64,000 bases of DNA from Shewanella avicenniae (GCF_017354945.1 NZ_CP071503.1:3720001-3784000), one strand, 5' to 3'. Shown: positions 27,562 to 37,756, numbered from the stretch's first letter. Notes: a model not told the origin generated them from the letters alone. Made by a program: numbers and translations.

Positions 27562-28443
27562 CTATTGTGAGTGCAATTGCTGACATGTCGCTAATAAACA
27601 TTCGGCAAAATACTGGGTGGCAGGGCCCGCTTCGGTGCGGTTATTAATCGATAAATACAGCGGAATACTGTACTCCACCGGCTTAGTCAGTGGGATTTTT
27701 CGTAGCTCGCCGCTGGCAAGAAATGGCGCGATGCTGTGCTCTGGCAAACTGCCGTAGCAGATTTTGGCTTTAATCGCCGCCACGGCCGATTCGACTGAAT
27801 TAACCGCCCATTGCTGGCGACTCAGATTGCCAAGAGTTTCAACATCTCGCCCCAACCGTTGGTAATAGATCTGCTTATATTGCATCAACTCTTCAGTGCT
27901 CAGCGGCCCCTGATGGTCGGTAAAAATCGGATGTTGCGGCTGCGCCACCGGAATTAGCCGGACTTCTAACAGTTTCGGCCCCGGCAATAACCCCGCTTCA
28001 GATACCGAAATGGCAAGATCGCAGGCAGTGTCGTCACTCGCTTGTAAGCGCATCCGTTCATGCAGGTGCACTTGGGTGAACGGGTAACGCTCGGCAAGAC
28101 GGGCAATCGCAGCAAACAACACATCTTTGGGGAAGATATTTTCCAGCAACAGGTGAATGTTGGCTTCAACGCCACTACTCAAAAAGCGTGCTTTCTTTTC
28201 TAAGTTTTCAAAATCTTGCAGGAGCGGCAGCGCATCATTCAGCAGTTTTTGGCCGATATCGGTGAGTTCGCAGCGTTTACCATCCATAGTGATCAGCTTA
28301 ACGCCCAACTGCCGCTGTAATTTGGCGATGGCATAACTGACGGTGGATTGGCTGCGATTTAGCTGCTCGGCAGCCGCAGTAAACCCGCCCGATTCAAACA
28401 CCGCTTTAAAGGCGAGCCACTGTTCTAAGGTTGTTTTATACAC
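27562..28443 (-). CDS. LysR-family transcriptional regulator
   Basis: A 293-residue LTTR. The N-terminal winged helix LEQWLAFKAVFESGGFTAAA, then EQLNRSQSTVSYAIAKLQRQ, is diagnostic; a PBP2-type effector domain follows. It is divergent from the tannase/feruloyl esterase gene with 140 bases between start codons, so it is the likely regulator of that gene. No T-N11-A box was firmly assigned. Confidence 0.9.
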   Translation of the reverse strand: MYKTTLEQWLAFKAVFESGGFTAAAEQLNRSQSTVSYAIAKLQRQLGVKLITMDGKRCELTDIGQKLLNDALPLLQDFENLEKKARFLSSGVEANIHLLLENIFPKDVLFAAIARLAERYPFTQVHLHERMRLQASDDTACDLAISVSEAGLLPGPKLLEVRLIPVAQPQHPIFTDHQGPLSTEELMQYKQIYYQRLGRDVETLGNLSRQQWAVNSVESAVAAIKAKICYGSLPEHSIAPFLASGELRKIPLTKPVEYSIPLYLSINNRTEAGPATQYFAECLLATCQQLHSQ

Positions 28444-28583
28444 AGCAAAATTCTCATCTACAGTTAAGCCAGCATTCGAGCCATCCCATCGAATATATAG
28501 ATGGATGATGGCTATATTTTGAATTTTTGATTCAATTTATAAATGATAACCTAACGCAAATGTTACTGAGATGCGAGTCACTT

Positions 28584-30236
28584 ATGAGCAAATCGATCAA
28601 TACTTCAGCCACACTCAAGGGGCTATCGGCCGTGAGTCTGTTAGCCATGCTTGGCGTTAGCGGCCAAGCGCTGGCAAGCGAAGATGTGCAAACCAGCTGT
28701 GAACAGTTAATGAATGTGGCCATCACTAATGGCCAAATTACCGAAGCCCACATGGTGGCACCGGGAGATTCAAGCAAAGACCCATTCCGCATGTTCACCG
28801 GTAGCAGCAACAAAACCTTTAAGTTGCCGGAGCACTGCCTCGTGCGCGGCGATATTGAAAAACGTATCGGCGCCGATGGCAAAACGTATCGCACCCAGTT
28901 TGAAGTGCGTTTGCCAACCAAATGGAGCAAACGTTTTATGTTCCAAGGGGGCGGCGGTACTGACGGCTTCCTCGCTAACGCGCTGGGCACCATTCCAAGT
29001 TCAGGTTCAACTGCCCTACCTGCTCTAGCGCGCGGTTATGCGGTCGCATCTATGAACGGTGGCCACGATAGTCCAGACCCAACCTTCGGCCTCGATCAAC
29101 AGGCGCGTATTGATTATGCCTATGCTGCGCTCGGTAAAGTGACCCACGCCGCCAAAGCGATTATCAGCACTTACTACAACGCTGAACCCGCACACTCCTA
29201 CTTCATGGGCTGCTCTAACGGTGGCCGTGAAGCGATGATGGCCGCCCAGCGCTATCCGTTGGAATTCAACGGTGTGGTTGCTGGTAACCCAGGTTTCCAT
29301 TTAAGTCGCGCATCGGTCGCAGAAGCATGGGACACCCAAGCATTGATGAGCGTCGCGCCAGATGCGAAACAAGGCGGCAAGGTGCTCGCGAATGCACTAA
29401 CCCAACAAGACTTAGACTTGGTTAGTAATACCATTTTGCAGCAATGCGATAGCTTAGATGGCGTGAAAGACGGCATTGTTGCCAACTATATGGCGTGTAA
29501 ATTCACTCCTGATACCCTGCGTTGCAGCAACAAAAAAGATGGCCAATGCTTAGCGGATGCCAAAGTCGATGCACTGCAAAAAGTATTTAACGGTGCGGTA
29601 GACAGCCAAGGCAACAAACTCTACAACAGCTGGCCATACGATACCGGTGTGAACGCTCCGGGCTGGCGTGCATGGAAGCTAGGCACCTCGCAAGACCCAG
29701 CGAAACCAAATGCGCTGAACACCCACTTAGGCGCAGGTTCAATGGCGTTTTACTTCCTGACACCAGCGAACCCAAGCTTCAATCCGATGACATTCAACTT
29801 TGATACTGACACAGCGTTGACCAATGAAACCGGTGCGATCAACGATGCCACATCTACCTACCTCAACAGCTATGTAGCAAAGGGCGGTAAGATGATCGTG
29901 TTCCAAGGTGTGTCAGACCCTGTTTTCTCCGCCGACGATATTCGCGATTGGTATGTGAAAGCACAGCAAAACACCGCCAAAAACAGCGACAAAGATTGGG
30001 CCCGTTTGTTTATGGTGCCAGGCATGAACCACTGTGGTGGCGGTCCAGCATTGGACGACTTCGACCCACTAACCGCCATCCAAAACTGGGTAGAAAAAGA
30101 TGACGCACCGAACGCACTAAAAGCCCAAGGTAAAGCGTTCCCAGGTAAATCAATGCCAATCTGTGCTTACCCACAAACTGCCCAATACAACGGCAGCGGT
30201 GATGTAAACGCATTTGATTCTTACACTTGCAAATAA
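28584..30236 (+). CDS. Tannase/feruloyl esterase family secreted hydrolase
   Basis: A 550-residue alpha/beta hydrolase of the tannase family (PF07519). Signal peptide ending ALA|SEDV. Nucleophile motif GCSNGGREAMMAAQRYP; acid region GVSDPVFSADD; catalytic His in PGMNHCGGGP. The CS-x-HC cysteines next to the serine and histidine (MGCSNGG, NHCGG) form the family's special disulfide. It would cleave esters of plant phenolics in the periplasm or outside. The ATG at 28584 is chosen because the signal peptide then starts normally (MSKSINTSATLKGLSAVSLL). Divergent from a LysR regulator. Confidence 0.9.
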   Translation: MSKSINTSATLKGLSAVSLLAMLGVSGQALASEDVQTSCEQLMNVAITNGQITEAHMVAPGDSSKDPFRMFTGSSNKTFKLPEHCLVRGDIEKRIGADGKTYRTQFEVRLPTKWSKRFMFQGGGGTDGFLANALGTIPSSGSTALPALARGYAVASMNGGHDSPDPTFGLDQQARIDYAYAALGKVTHAAKAIISTYYNAEPAHSYFMGCSNGGREAMMAAQRYPLEFNGVVAGNPGFHLSRASVAEAWDTQALMSVAPDAKQGGKVLANALTQQDLDLVSNTILQQCDSLDGVKDGIVANYMACKFTPDTLRCSNKKDGQCLADAKVDALQKVFNGAVDSQGNKLYNSWPYDTGVNAPGWRAWKLGTSQDPAKPNALNTHLGAGSMAFYFLTPANPSFNPMTFNFDTDTALTNETGAINDATSTYLNSYVAKGGKMIVFQGVSDPVFSADDIRDWYVKAQQNTAKNSDKDWARLFMVPGMNHCGGGPALDDFDPLTAIQNWVEKDDAPNALKAQGKAFPGKSMPICAYPQTAQYNGSGDVNAFDSYTCK

Positions 30237-30266
30237 TCAAAACTGCAAATAAGTAGTTGTTATAAA

Positions 30267-30299
30267 ACATAAAAGCCAGCGATTCACTGGCTTTTATGT
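30267..30299. terminator. Bidirectional terminator, tannase / peptidase
   Basis: Perfect 13-bp stem ACATAAAAGCCAG / CTGGCTTTTATGT with a 7-base loop, with T-rich sequence on both strands, lying between convergent genes. Confidence 0.85.
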
Positions 30300-30327
30300 T
30301 CAATTTTCAACTAGCAGTTAACGGGCA

Positions 30328-31560
30328 TCAATCACCAAATGGGTTATCAATGCTGTGGCTCGGTTCAGTGAACCATTCCGGCCCTGTTTTCCCCATATAG
30401 AAGTGATCTTCTAAGCGCACACCAAACTCCTCTGGCACCACAATCATCGGCTCATTTGAAAACACCATGCCAGTTTCCAGCGGGATTTGATTGCCACGCA
30501 CCAAGTACGGCGCTTCGTGAATATCCATGCCTAAACCGTGGCCGGTACGATGCGGCAACCCCGGCAACGTATAATCAGGCCCCAAACCATCCGCTTGCAG
30601 TGAAGCACGCGCGGCGGCATCAACACTGCCACAAGGCTCACCAAGTTTCGCCGCTGCAAAAGCCGCGAGCTGGGCGTTTTTCTCCGCCTGCCAAATTTGC
30701 AATTGTTTCTCGCTCGCATCACCAAACACATAACTGCGGGTGATATCTGAGTGATAACCTTTGAGCTTACAGCCAGTATCAATCAGCACCATATCGCCCG
30801 CTTTGAGGGTTTGCACATACTCCACACCGTGCGGATAAGAAGTCGCTTTACCAAACAGCACAATGCAGAAGTAAGAACCGCTGGCGCCCACTTTACGGTG
30901 CGCTTGCTCGATAAATTCTTCCACTTCGGCGGTGGTAATACCTTCATGCAAAATGCTGGCGGCGGCTTTGTGTACTTCCAGCGTCATCTGCATCGCTTGC
31001 TTGATCAGCGCAATCTCTTTCGCCTCTTTGTGCATTCGACAATGGGCGGTGACCTTGAAGCCGTTGATGATGCTTAGTTCGCCCGCCTGTTGTTGAATGC
31101 CATCCACCATGAAAAATTGAGTCGATTCATCCAACGCCAGTTTGCCACTGCTGACGCCACGCTGTTTCAGTGAGTCAATCAATAGCGCATAGGGGTTTTC
31201 ATGCTCATGCCAGCCGAGGATTTCACCGTCAATCACTAAGCGCTGTTTGATGGTATCGATCTCAAACGCGGGGGAAAGGTAGTAAACCTCGCCCGATGGC
31301 AGCAATACCGCGCCCATCAAACGCTCGCTCACGCCCCAGTTGATGCCGGTGAAATAGCTCAAGTTGGTGCCGGAGTTAATGTAGAGTGCAGCAATGTCGT
31401 TGGCTTGCATGTAGGCCTGAGCTTTAGCAAGACGCTCTTGGTAATCGGCCAGTTCAATCTTGGCCGCGCCAGCGGTCATATCGCTCAAACGGGCTAATGC
31501 TTGCTCCGGCGTACTGCCGCCGATGCCTTTGGTGTTCCGAGTAATATTGTCGATGCTCAT
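30328..31560 (-). CDS. M24-family aminopeptidase (Xaa-Pro peptidase type)
   Basis: A 410-residue protein. N-terminal creatinase-like domain (about 1-180), then the pita-bread catalytic domain with five metal ligands visible: Asp in VLIDTGCKLKGYHSDITRSY (two), His in HRTGHGLGMDIHEAPY, Glu in VFSNEPMIVV and Glu in GVRLEDHF. It removes N-terminal residues before proline or hydrolyses related compounds. Not a shadow of the GH127 gene, which is separate by 136 bases on the same strand. Confidence 0.9.
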   Translation of the reverse strand: MSIDNITRNTKGIGGSTPEQALARLSDMTAGAAKIELADYQERLAKAQAYMQANDIAALYINSGTNLSYFTGINWGVSERLMGAVLLPSGEVYYLSPAFEIDTIKQRLVIDGEILGWHEHENPYALLIDSLKQRGVSSGKLALDESTQFFMVDGIQQQAGELSIINGFKVTAHCRMHKEAKEIALIKQAMQMTLEVHKAAASILHEGITTAEVEEFIEQAHRKVGASGSYFCIVLFGKATSYPHGVEYVQTLKAGDMVLIDTGCKLKGYHSDITRSYVFGDASEKQLQIWQAEKNAQLAAFAAAKLGEPCGSVDAAARASLQADGLGPDYTLPGLPHRTGHGLGMDIHEAPYLVRGNQIPLETGMVFSNEPMIVVPEEFGVRLEDHFYMGKTGPEWFTEPSHSIDNPFGD

Positions 31561-31696
31561 GCTTGTCTCGTTGTCAAAATCTGTAGTTATTGATTGGCTT
31601 ACAGCAACTACACTGCAGCTTAATTCATTATTGGTTTAACTCTTTTGTGGTTCATGTTTGTGGTTTATGTCATCGATGGCTCAAGCCATCCTCGAT

Positions 31697-34096
31697 TTAA
31701 ACCTTCTTGGGTTTAAACAGCAGTACGCCAAACACTGGGCCAGCGGTGTTACCTAGCTCGGGTTCAAAACGCACCTTAATCTGGGTTTTGTCACGGGTCA
31801 GCCGTTCGGGTATGTCATACTCCACTTCAAAAAATTGGCCGGGATGATCAAAGTTCAGCGTTTGGCTGGCAACACGTTCACCATCCACCAGAATATGGAA
31901 CAGGCGTTGACGCTCTTCGCCCCAATAACTGGCTTGCAGTTTCAAAGGCCCATCAGCCGCTTGCATAGTGAACGAGAAGAACCCGCCGCTGCGCGCATCC
32001 CGCCCCGCACGGCCGCGATACACTACCGGATAGCTGATCTCAGATTCGAGCTGATGATTCCGCTCCGGCTGCATTTCACCGAGATGCATCACATCCACCG
32101 AACGCTTAGCCAAATCTTGCAAGCGTGCTTGCTCGGCAGCATAAGCCACTTTGGCATCAGCCCACTCGGCATCACTAAAGCGCTCGAAATAGACAGCACT
32201 GCGACGATGATGCTGAGCATAAAACGGCACAAACGTCATATCGTGTGGTCGGCCGATACCTTGGCTGGTAAACGCCGCTTTGCTGGCATCAATCGTCTCG
32301 AACTTACTGACTAAATCACTGCCCACCAGCGCGGGGGCAGTGCCGCCGTAATCTTCGTTTTCACTGCCGAGATCGGCCGCCAGCACCATGGGGCCACGCA
32401 GCAAGGCCACCAGCTTGTTACTGCCCGTGGCGGTTTCAAAGCGCAGTTGCAGCGGCAGGGTAAATTCGACCACATCGCCCGCTTGCCAGCGCCGACTAAC
32501 GGCAACATAACCGCGATCGACATTGGCTTGCGTGACCGGTTTGCCGTTGACGTTCAACTGCCACGCATCACCCGTCCACGCCGGAATCCGCAGCGCCAGC
32601 GTGAATGCTCGCTCGGCCTGTTCCACGGTAATCGCTACTTTGCCCGCATAAGGATATTGTGTATCGAGCCGCAGTTTGCCTATACCGCTGACATTAACCG
32701 TCGATGCAATAAACAGGTTCACCAGCAGGGTGTCATCCTGCTGCCACCAGATGGAATCGCCGTGTTTGGCGTGGCTTTCCATGCCAGAGCCAACACAACA
32801 CCAGAACGAATCAAACGGAGTGGAATATTCGCGCACCGCGCCAGACATCAGCGGCGTCATGTAGGTCACCATGCCGTTTACTGGGTCAATCTGCGCCAAA
32901 ATATGATTCAGATGCGCCCGCTCGTAGAAATCAAAATAGCGCCCGTCCACTTGCCAACTATAAAGATGGCGCGTCAGCTTGAGCATGTTGTAGCTATTGC
33001 AGGCTTCGCAGGTTTGCTCGGTAATATGATTGGCGATGGTATCGGGCGCCGAAAAATACTCGCGGTCAGCATTGCCGCCAATCACGTAGGAGTGATGCTG
33101 CGTGACCGTTTGCCAGAAGAAGTTCGCCGCCGTTGCTGGCGTGCTGGCGCCGGTCAGCTCATGAATACGCGCCAGCCCGATAATCTTGGGAATTTGAGTG
33201 TTGGCGTGATGATTGGCCAGCTGATCGGTTTGTGCCGCTAACGGATCGAGCACTTTATGGTGGTGCAAGCGCAGCGCCAATTTGAGCCAGCGTTCATCCT
33301 TGGTGCGGGCATACAGCTCGGCAAAACTTTCGTTGATGCCGCCGTGTTCACAATCCAGCACGCGCTGCAGTTGCTCATCAGTTAACGGCGCAAACACTGC
33401 TTCGATATATTCACCAAGCTTGAGCGCAATCGGCAGCGCCGCATTGATGCCGCAATACTGCTCGGCATCAAACAGCCCAGCATACAGCTTGTGCCAGTTA
33501 TACAGCGGCACCCAGCAACCGTTGAGATCGAACCCCGCCGAACGAATATCGCCAGCGCGAATTTCAGCAAATATTTCCTTACCATCAACTATGCTGCCGT
33601 CCTTGCGTTTGCGGGTAAATCCAGCAACATAACCATCGCCCTGTGCTTGCTGCACTTTGGTCAGTTCACTGACGATGTACTGCAATCTTTGTTTGGCTTG
33701 TGGCTCACCGGTTTGCGCATACAGCAGCGCTAACGCCGACATATAATGCCCGAGGGTATGCCCAGCAATGGTGTCGCTCTCCCAGCCGCCGTAAACCTCG
33801 CCTTTGGCTGTGAGTCCGGCAAATAAACGGAAGTTGTGCAGTAAGCGATCAGGCTCAAGCTGAAATAGATAGCGATGGTTCGCATCGACCGCGCGTTTAA
33901 AGTCTGAATCCAATAATCGCACTGATGCCAAAGGTACAGGCTGTGCTGTACTTGGCAGCGGTTTTAACGGCACTTTTACTGCCGTTGCTGGTGACGACTG
34001 ACTACAGCCGCTGAGCGGTAATGCGGCGGTGGCCGTTAGCACGGCGCCCCCTTTAAGCAATTGACGACGCTGGCGCGAAAAACACAGCTGACACAT
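31697..34096 (-). CDS. GH127-like (DUF1680) glycoside hydrolase, Tat-exported lipoprotein
   Basis: A 799-residue protein. The N-terminus has a twin-arginine motif (SRQRRQLLKGG) and a lipobox (LPLSGC, Cys31). The catalytic (alpha/alpha)6 barrel covers about 60-460: YGGWESDTIAGHTLGHYMSA, EQTCEACNSYNMLKLTRHLY, and FDSFWCCVGSGMESHAKHGD. The last holds the Cys-Cys pair used, with a glutamate, as zinc ligands and nucleophile in GH127 beta-L-arabinofuranosidases. Beta-rich domains follow. It would cut plant arabinose-type glycans from the periplasmic or outer face. It is unusual in Shewanella, and no other arabinan genes are nearby. Confidence 0.87.
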   Translation of the reverse strand: MCQLCFSRQRRQLLKGGAVLTATAALPLSGCSQSSPATAVKVPLKPLPSTAQPVPLASVRLLDSDFKRAVDANHRYLFQLEPDRLLHNFRLFAGLTAKGEVYGGWESDTIAGHTLGHYMSALALLYAQTGEPQAKQRLQYIVSELTKVQQAQGDGYVAGFTRKRKDGSIVDGKEIFAEIRAGDIRSAGFDLNGCWVPLYNWHKLYAGLFDAEQYCGINAALPIALKLGEYIEAVFAPLTDEQLQRVLDCEHGGINESFAELYARTKDERWLKLALRLHHHKVLDPLAAQTDQLANHHANTQIPKIIGLARIHELTGASTPATAANFFWQTVTQHHSYVIGGNADREYFSAPDTIANHITEQTCEACNSYNMLKLTRHLYSWQVDGRYFDFYERAHLNHILAQIDPVNGMVTYMTPLMSGAVREYSTPFDSFWCCVGSGMESHAKHGDSIWWQQDDTLLVNLFIASTVNVSGIGKLRLDTQYPYAGKVAITVEQAERAFTLALRIPAWTGDAWQLNVNGKPVTQANVDRGYVAVSRRWQAGDVVEFTLPLQLRFETATGSNKLVALLRGPMVLAADLGSENEDYGGTAPALVGSDLVSKFETIDASKAAFTSQGIGRPHDMTFVPFYAQHHRRSAVYFERFSDAEWADAKVAYAAEQARLQDLAKRSVDVMHLGEMQPERNHQLESEISYPVVYRGRAGRDARSGGFFSFTMQAADGPLKLQASYWGEERQRLFHILVDGERVASQTLNFDHPGQFFEVEYDIPERLTRDKTQIKVRFEPELGNTAGPVFGVLLFKPKKV

Positions 34097-34192
34097 GCAA
34101 AGCTCCTGCTGCAGGTTGTTGACGGGTAAGGGTTTTCATGTTCTTTTTAAACGACTAAAAAATAATAAAACGATGACAACAAGGAGAAGGCT

Positions 34193-35950
34193 GTGCCTAG
34201 CAAACCCGTTTTTCCACGCATGTTATTATTAGCCTCAATTTTGGCGATCCAACCAGTATCCTATGTGATGGCCAGTAGCGCCGACCAAACATTTGAAAAG
34301 CTTTATCAAACCGAATGGAAATGGCGTCAAGATCAAAACAGTGTGGATGAGGATAGCGTGATTGCCTCGGTACCGAGTGCATTACCGAATGTTAGCCTGA
34401 GTAAGCTACAAGCCAATCTAACTTATTGGCAAAATGTGCAACAAAATTTGTCAAAAATTGACCCAAGCAAGCTGTCTGATGACAACGCGATGAACTTGCT
34501 GGTGTATCAACAGCAGATTGCTTCGCTGATGTCGGACATCACCAATAAAGTGTACGAACGGCCACTGTCCGGTGACACCTCGTTTTGGGGCGATCTGACC
34601 TACATGACCGACGATGGCTTTCACACCGAGCAAGATTACCGCAACTACGTCAAATGGCTGAGCGATATGCCACGCTACTTCAGCCAAAACATCGACAATA
34701 TGCGCGTTGGTATGAAACGCGGCTTTGTACTGCCAAAGATTAGCCTGCAAGGCCGTGATGCCACCGCCGCATCGGTAGTCGATGCCAAAGGTGACAGCAA
34801 TATCTTCTTCCGCCCGTTCACCAAGATGCCAAGCAATCTGCCCGAAAAAGTGCAAGCCGAGCTAAAACAAGCAGGCTTAAAGGCGATTGAGCAAGCGGTG
34901 ATCCCAGCACATAAACAAGTGATGGATTTTCTGCGTAATGAATATATTCCCAATGCTGCTGACTCTCTGGCTGCCTATGATCTGCCAAACGGTAAAGCCT
35001 TCTACCAATCGCAAATCAAAAAATACACCACGCTGGATTTAACCGCCGAAGAGATCCACCAAATCGGCTTGGATGAAGTAGCCAGCATCAAACAGCGTAT
35101 GTTTGATGTCATGAAGCAGGTGAAGTTTGACGGCAGCTTAAAAGAGTTTCTCGATTTTCTGCGTACCGATCCGCAGTTCTACGTGAAAACTCCACAAGCC
35201 CTGCTTGACCGCGCCGCATGGATTGCCAAAGAGTTCGACGCCAAAGCCGCCCAATATTTTGGTCGCTTGCCACGTAGCCGTTTTGCGGTCATTCCCGTAC
35301 CAGACGATATTGCCCCTTACTACACCGCAGGTCGCGGCGGCCCAGGCGTGTATTTGGTCAACACCTACAATCTGCCTGCACGACCACTGTATTCATTGCC
35401 AGCGTTAACCCTGCATGAATCAGCCCCAGGCCATGCGTTCCAAATGCCATTGGCAGCAGAAAATAAGGCGCTGCCGGAGTTTCGTCGCAACTATTACATC
35501 TCCGCCTTTGGTGAAGGCTGGGCACTGTACAGTGAAAAACTCGGCGAAGAGATGGGCATGTACCACACCCCGTATGAAGTGTTCGGCATGTTGAGCTATC
35601 AGATGTGGCGCGCGGCCCGTTTGGTGGTAGATACCGGTATTCACGCCAAGCATTGGACCCGCAAACAAGCGCAAGACTTTATGTTGGATAACACGGCGCT
35701 GTCGACCCACGAAGTCACCACTGAGGTGGATCGCTACATTGCGTGGCCGGGTCAGGCCTTGTCGTACTACTTGGGTGAAATGGATATCGTCAAAAATCGC
35801 CAGAAAGCGGAACAAGCGCTGGGTGAGAAGTTCGATATTCGCGCCTTCCATGACACGGTATTGCAACTGGGTTCAGTGCCTTTGTCAGTGCTGGATGCAC
35901 GCATTGACAAGTTTATTGCCGATGGTGGTAAATCACCGTATCAAGACTAA
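34193..35950 (+). CDS. DUF885-family secreted protein, probable metallopeptidase-like
   Basis: A 585-residue protein. Signal peptide to about residue 27 (LLLASILAIQPVSYVMA). The conserved DUF885 C-terminal half has LHESAPGHAFQ (HExxxGH zinc-type motif), FGEGWALYSEKLGEEMG, and RAARLVVDTGIHAKHWTRKQ. DUF885 members are thought to be periplasmic or lipoprotein peptidases; the substrate is unknown. Divergent from the GH127 gene and followed by a terminator. The frame starts at GTG 34193 preceded by GGAGAAGGCT. Confidence 0.88.
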   Translation: MPSKPVFPRMLLLASILAIQPVSYVMASSADQTFEKLYQTEWKWRQDQNSVDEDSVIASVPSALPNVSLSKLQANLTYWQNVQQNLSKIDPSKLSDDNAMNLLVYQQQIASLMSDITNKVYERPLSGDTSFWGDLTYMTDDGFHTEQDYRNYVKWLSDMPRYFSQNIDNMRVGMKRGFVLPKISLQGRDATAASVVDAKGDSNIFFRPFTKMPSNLPEKVQAELKQAGLKAIEQAVIPAHKQVMDFLRNEYIPNAADSLAAYDLPNGKAFYQSQIKKYTTLDLTAEEIHQIGLDEVASIKQRMFDVMKQVKFDGSLKEFLDFLRTDPQFYVKTPQALLDRAAWIAKEFDAKAAQYFGRLPRSRFAVIPVPDDIAPYYTAGRGGPGVYLVNTYNLPARPLYSLPALTLHESAPGHAFQMPLAAENKALPEFRRNYYISAFGEGWALYSEKLGEEMGMYHTPYEVFGMLSYQMWRAARLVVDTGIHAKHWTRKQAQDFMLDNTALSTHEVTTEVDRYIAWPGQALSYYLGEMDIVKNRQKAEQALGEKFDIRAFHDTVLQLGSVPLSVLDARIDKFIADGGKSPYQD

Positions 35951-35982
35951 CAGCGTGAATTAACTCGCTGCGATAAAACACC

Positions 35983-36011
35983 AAAAGCCACGCATTGCGT
36001 GGCTTTTCTTT
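35983..36011 (+). terminator. Rho-independent terminator of the DUF885 gene
   Basis: Perfect 11-bp stem AAAAGCCACGC / GCGTGGCTTTT with a 3-base loop and a T-rich tail. It may also serve the convergent membrane protein gene. Confidence 0.87.
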
Positions 36012-36027
36012 CGACTTACTTTCGTAA

Positions 36028-37314
36028 TTAACTGCCAAAAATCATCCAGTTCAACGCGCCAGCGCTGAACCACATAAACAGCAGATAGCGCCAGTTATCG
36101 CGTAAAATTCCTAAACTGCTCGCTTGATAACGACTCACCATAGCCAAGCCGACACCCGACAGCGGGCTCACCGCCGTCGCCGTGCCCCAAACCGACAGAT
36201 ACAAAAAGGCGAGTTGGTTCAGGTCTTGTGCGATTGGCAGCAACAGCGGACTCGCCAGCGACACGCTTACTAGCGGATGCACCCCAATCAAGCCCACCAG
36301 AATCATCAGTAAACTGGCGCTCCAAAACACCCACGGCGAAATATGCTGAATGTTGAACTGGAACAGTTCAGGGTAGCTGGCAATTAAAGCGGCGACACCG
36401 CTGGAAAATACTCCCGCTGCCAAAAACAGCGCAAATTGGCTGGCCACACTCGGCAAACGCCGTTCGATATAGTTAACCAGCACTTGCTTGCGCGGTCGCC
36501 CTTTCAAAAACAGCAAGGCCGCAATCGGTGCCGCCACGCTGATAATAGTTAGAATATGCACATCTGGATAAAGATAGTGCAGCACCAACACCAAGATCGC
36601 CAACAGGATGGGCATCAATAAACTATCGCGTTTTAGCGGATAACCACGAAAGCCGTTGATGCGATAACGGCGCATCTCATAATAAGTGAACACCGCCATC
36701 AGCAGCGCCAATATCAGCCCCGGCACCATGGTGTGAGTCCACTGCGCGCCGTTGGCGTAGGTCATCGCCACCCCAAAAGCGATAAAGAATGGTGACCAAT
36801 AGCCGCCGGAGCAGAAGCCGCGCATCAACACCACAATTTGGCCTCGGGTCAGCGGCGCTTTGCGTTGCAAGCGATCGCCCACCACAAAAATCACCGATAG
36901 ATTGATTACTGCACCGAGCAAATGGCACGACAGTATCGTCGACCAAAAGCCGCGTTTGCCCATCGGCTGCGAGGTATCTTCCGCCTCAGGATTGGTCAAC
37001 GCCAAAAACGACACTGCGGTAAACATGGTCAGCAGCGGTAGGTTGCGCGATATTGCACTAAACAAGCCGACATCGGTGCCTTTAACTACACCCCACAGCA
37101 ACATGATCACGCCGCAACTGAACAGAATCGCCGCTTGTTTATGGGCTGATTTACCTAACGATGGCCAGCAAAAGGCCACCGCAAGCCAAGAGATAACTGC
37201 CGGAAGCAACAGTGATAGTTCAAGTGCCAGCGCAAGTAGATAACTTGCGGCAGTGGCACAGACTAGCCACCCGGCAATGCGAGTACGTTGAATAGGAGTA
37301 AGCGCGAGTAACAT
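36028..37314 (-). CDS. Polytopic inner-membrane protein, possible ion or anion transporter
   Basis: A 428-residue protein with about eleven to twelve hydrophobic segments. Repeated-looking motifs are SCHLLGAVINLSVIFVVGDR with FCSGGYWSPFFIAFG in the first half and VGLIGVHPLVSVSLASPLLL with WGTATAVSPLSGVG in the second. Re-entrant loops of this sort occur in ion-transporter superfamily carriers, but I cannot name the family. I chose the ATG at 37314 because the upstream extension (MPYCCRCLLKPT) is not membrane-like. Substrate unknown. Confidence 0.7.
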   Translation of the reverse strand: MLLALTPIQRTRIAGWLVCATAASYLLALALELSLLLPAVISWLAVAFCWPSLGKSAHKQAAILFSCGVIMLLWGVVKGTDVGLFSAISRNLPLLTMFTAVSFLALTNPEAEDTSQPMGKRGFWSTILSCHLLGAVINLSVIFVVGDRLQRKAPLTRGQIVVLMRGFCSGGYWSPFFIAFGVAMTYANGAQWTHTMVPGLILALLMAVFTYYEMRRYRINGFRGYPLKRDSLLMPILLAILVLVLHYLYPDVHILTIISVAAPIAALLFLKGRPRKQVLVNYIERRLPSVASQFALFLAAGVFSSGVAALIASYPELFQFNIQHISPWVFWSASLLMILVGLIGVHPLVSVSLASPLLLPIAQDLNQLAFLYLSVWGTATAVSPLSGVGLAMVSRYQASSLGILRDNWRYLLFMWFSAGALNWMIFGS

Positions 37315-37756
37315 AGTGGGCTTCAGCAGACAGCGACAACAATACGGCAAGCAGCCGCGAATAGGTCGATTTTAACAGGGATAACCCACTGCTTATAGCG
37401 AATTTCACAATAAATTATTCTGCATCAATTAGTTAATCACAAAATATTGAAGTAGCTAGCAATGGGATTCAGCGCAAGAGACAATGACCGCAAGCATCTA
37501 CTCATACGACATACCCGTTGCCAGCGCGCAGCAAAATTCAGTGTAAATTCAGACCTCAATTTTAATAATTTTCGACAATAGAGTAGCTTAAGCCCTGTCA
37601 TCTACACAGCCATTAGGGAATACTGTGGCACTATAGCAACAATTATCCGCTGAATGGGCAGCGCTGACGTAAGCTGCGACAGAGTTAAACCTGCCCCTCA
37701 CCCTACCTTGCCGTTTACAAACGCTTCGGCAAGGTATGATTAGAAAAGGATTTTTC
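37315..37756. other. Intergenic region, membrane protein / DUF945 gene
   Basis: 442 bases between divergent genes. It holds the hairpin at 37705-37735. Otherwise no ORF, RNA or named site was recognised. Confidence 0.5.
37705..37735 (+). promoter_or_regulatory. Leader hairpin upstream of the DUF945 gene
   Basis: Perfect 9-bp stem ACCTTGCCG (37705-37713) / CGGCAAGGT (37727-37735) with a 13-base loop, ending 21 bases before the start codon and followed directly by ATGATTAG. No T-tract, so not a terminator. It may affect translation or mRNA stability, or be an operator. Confidence 0.45.
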
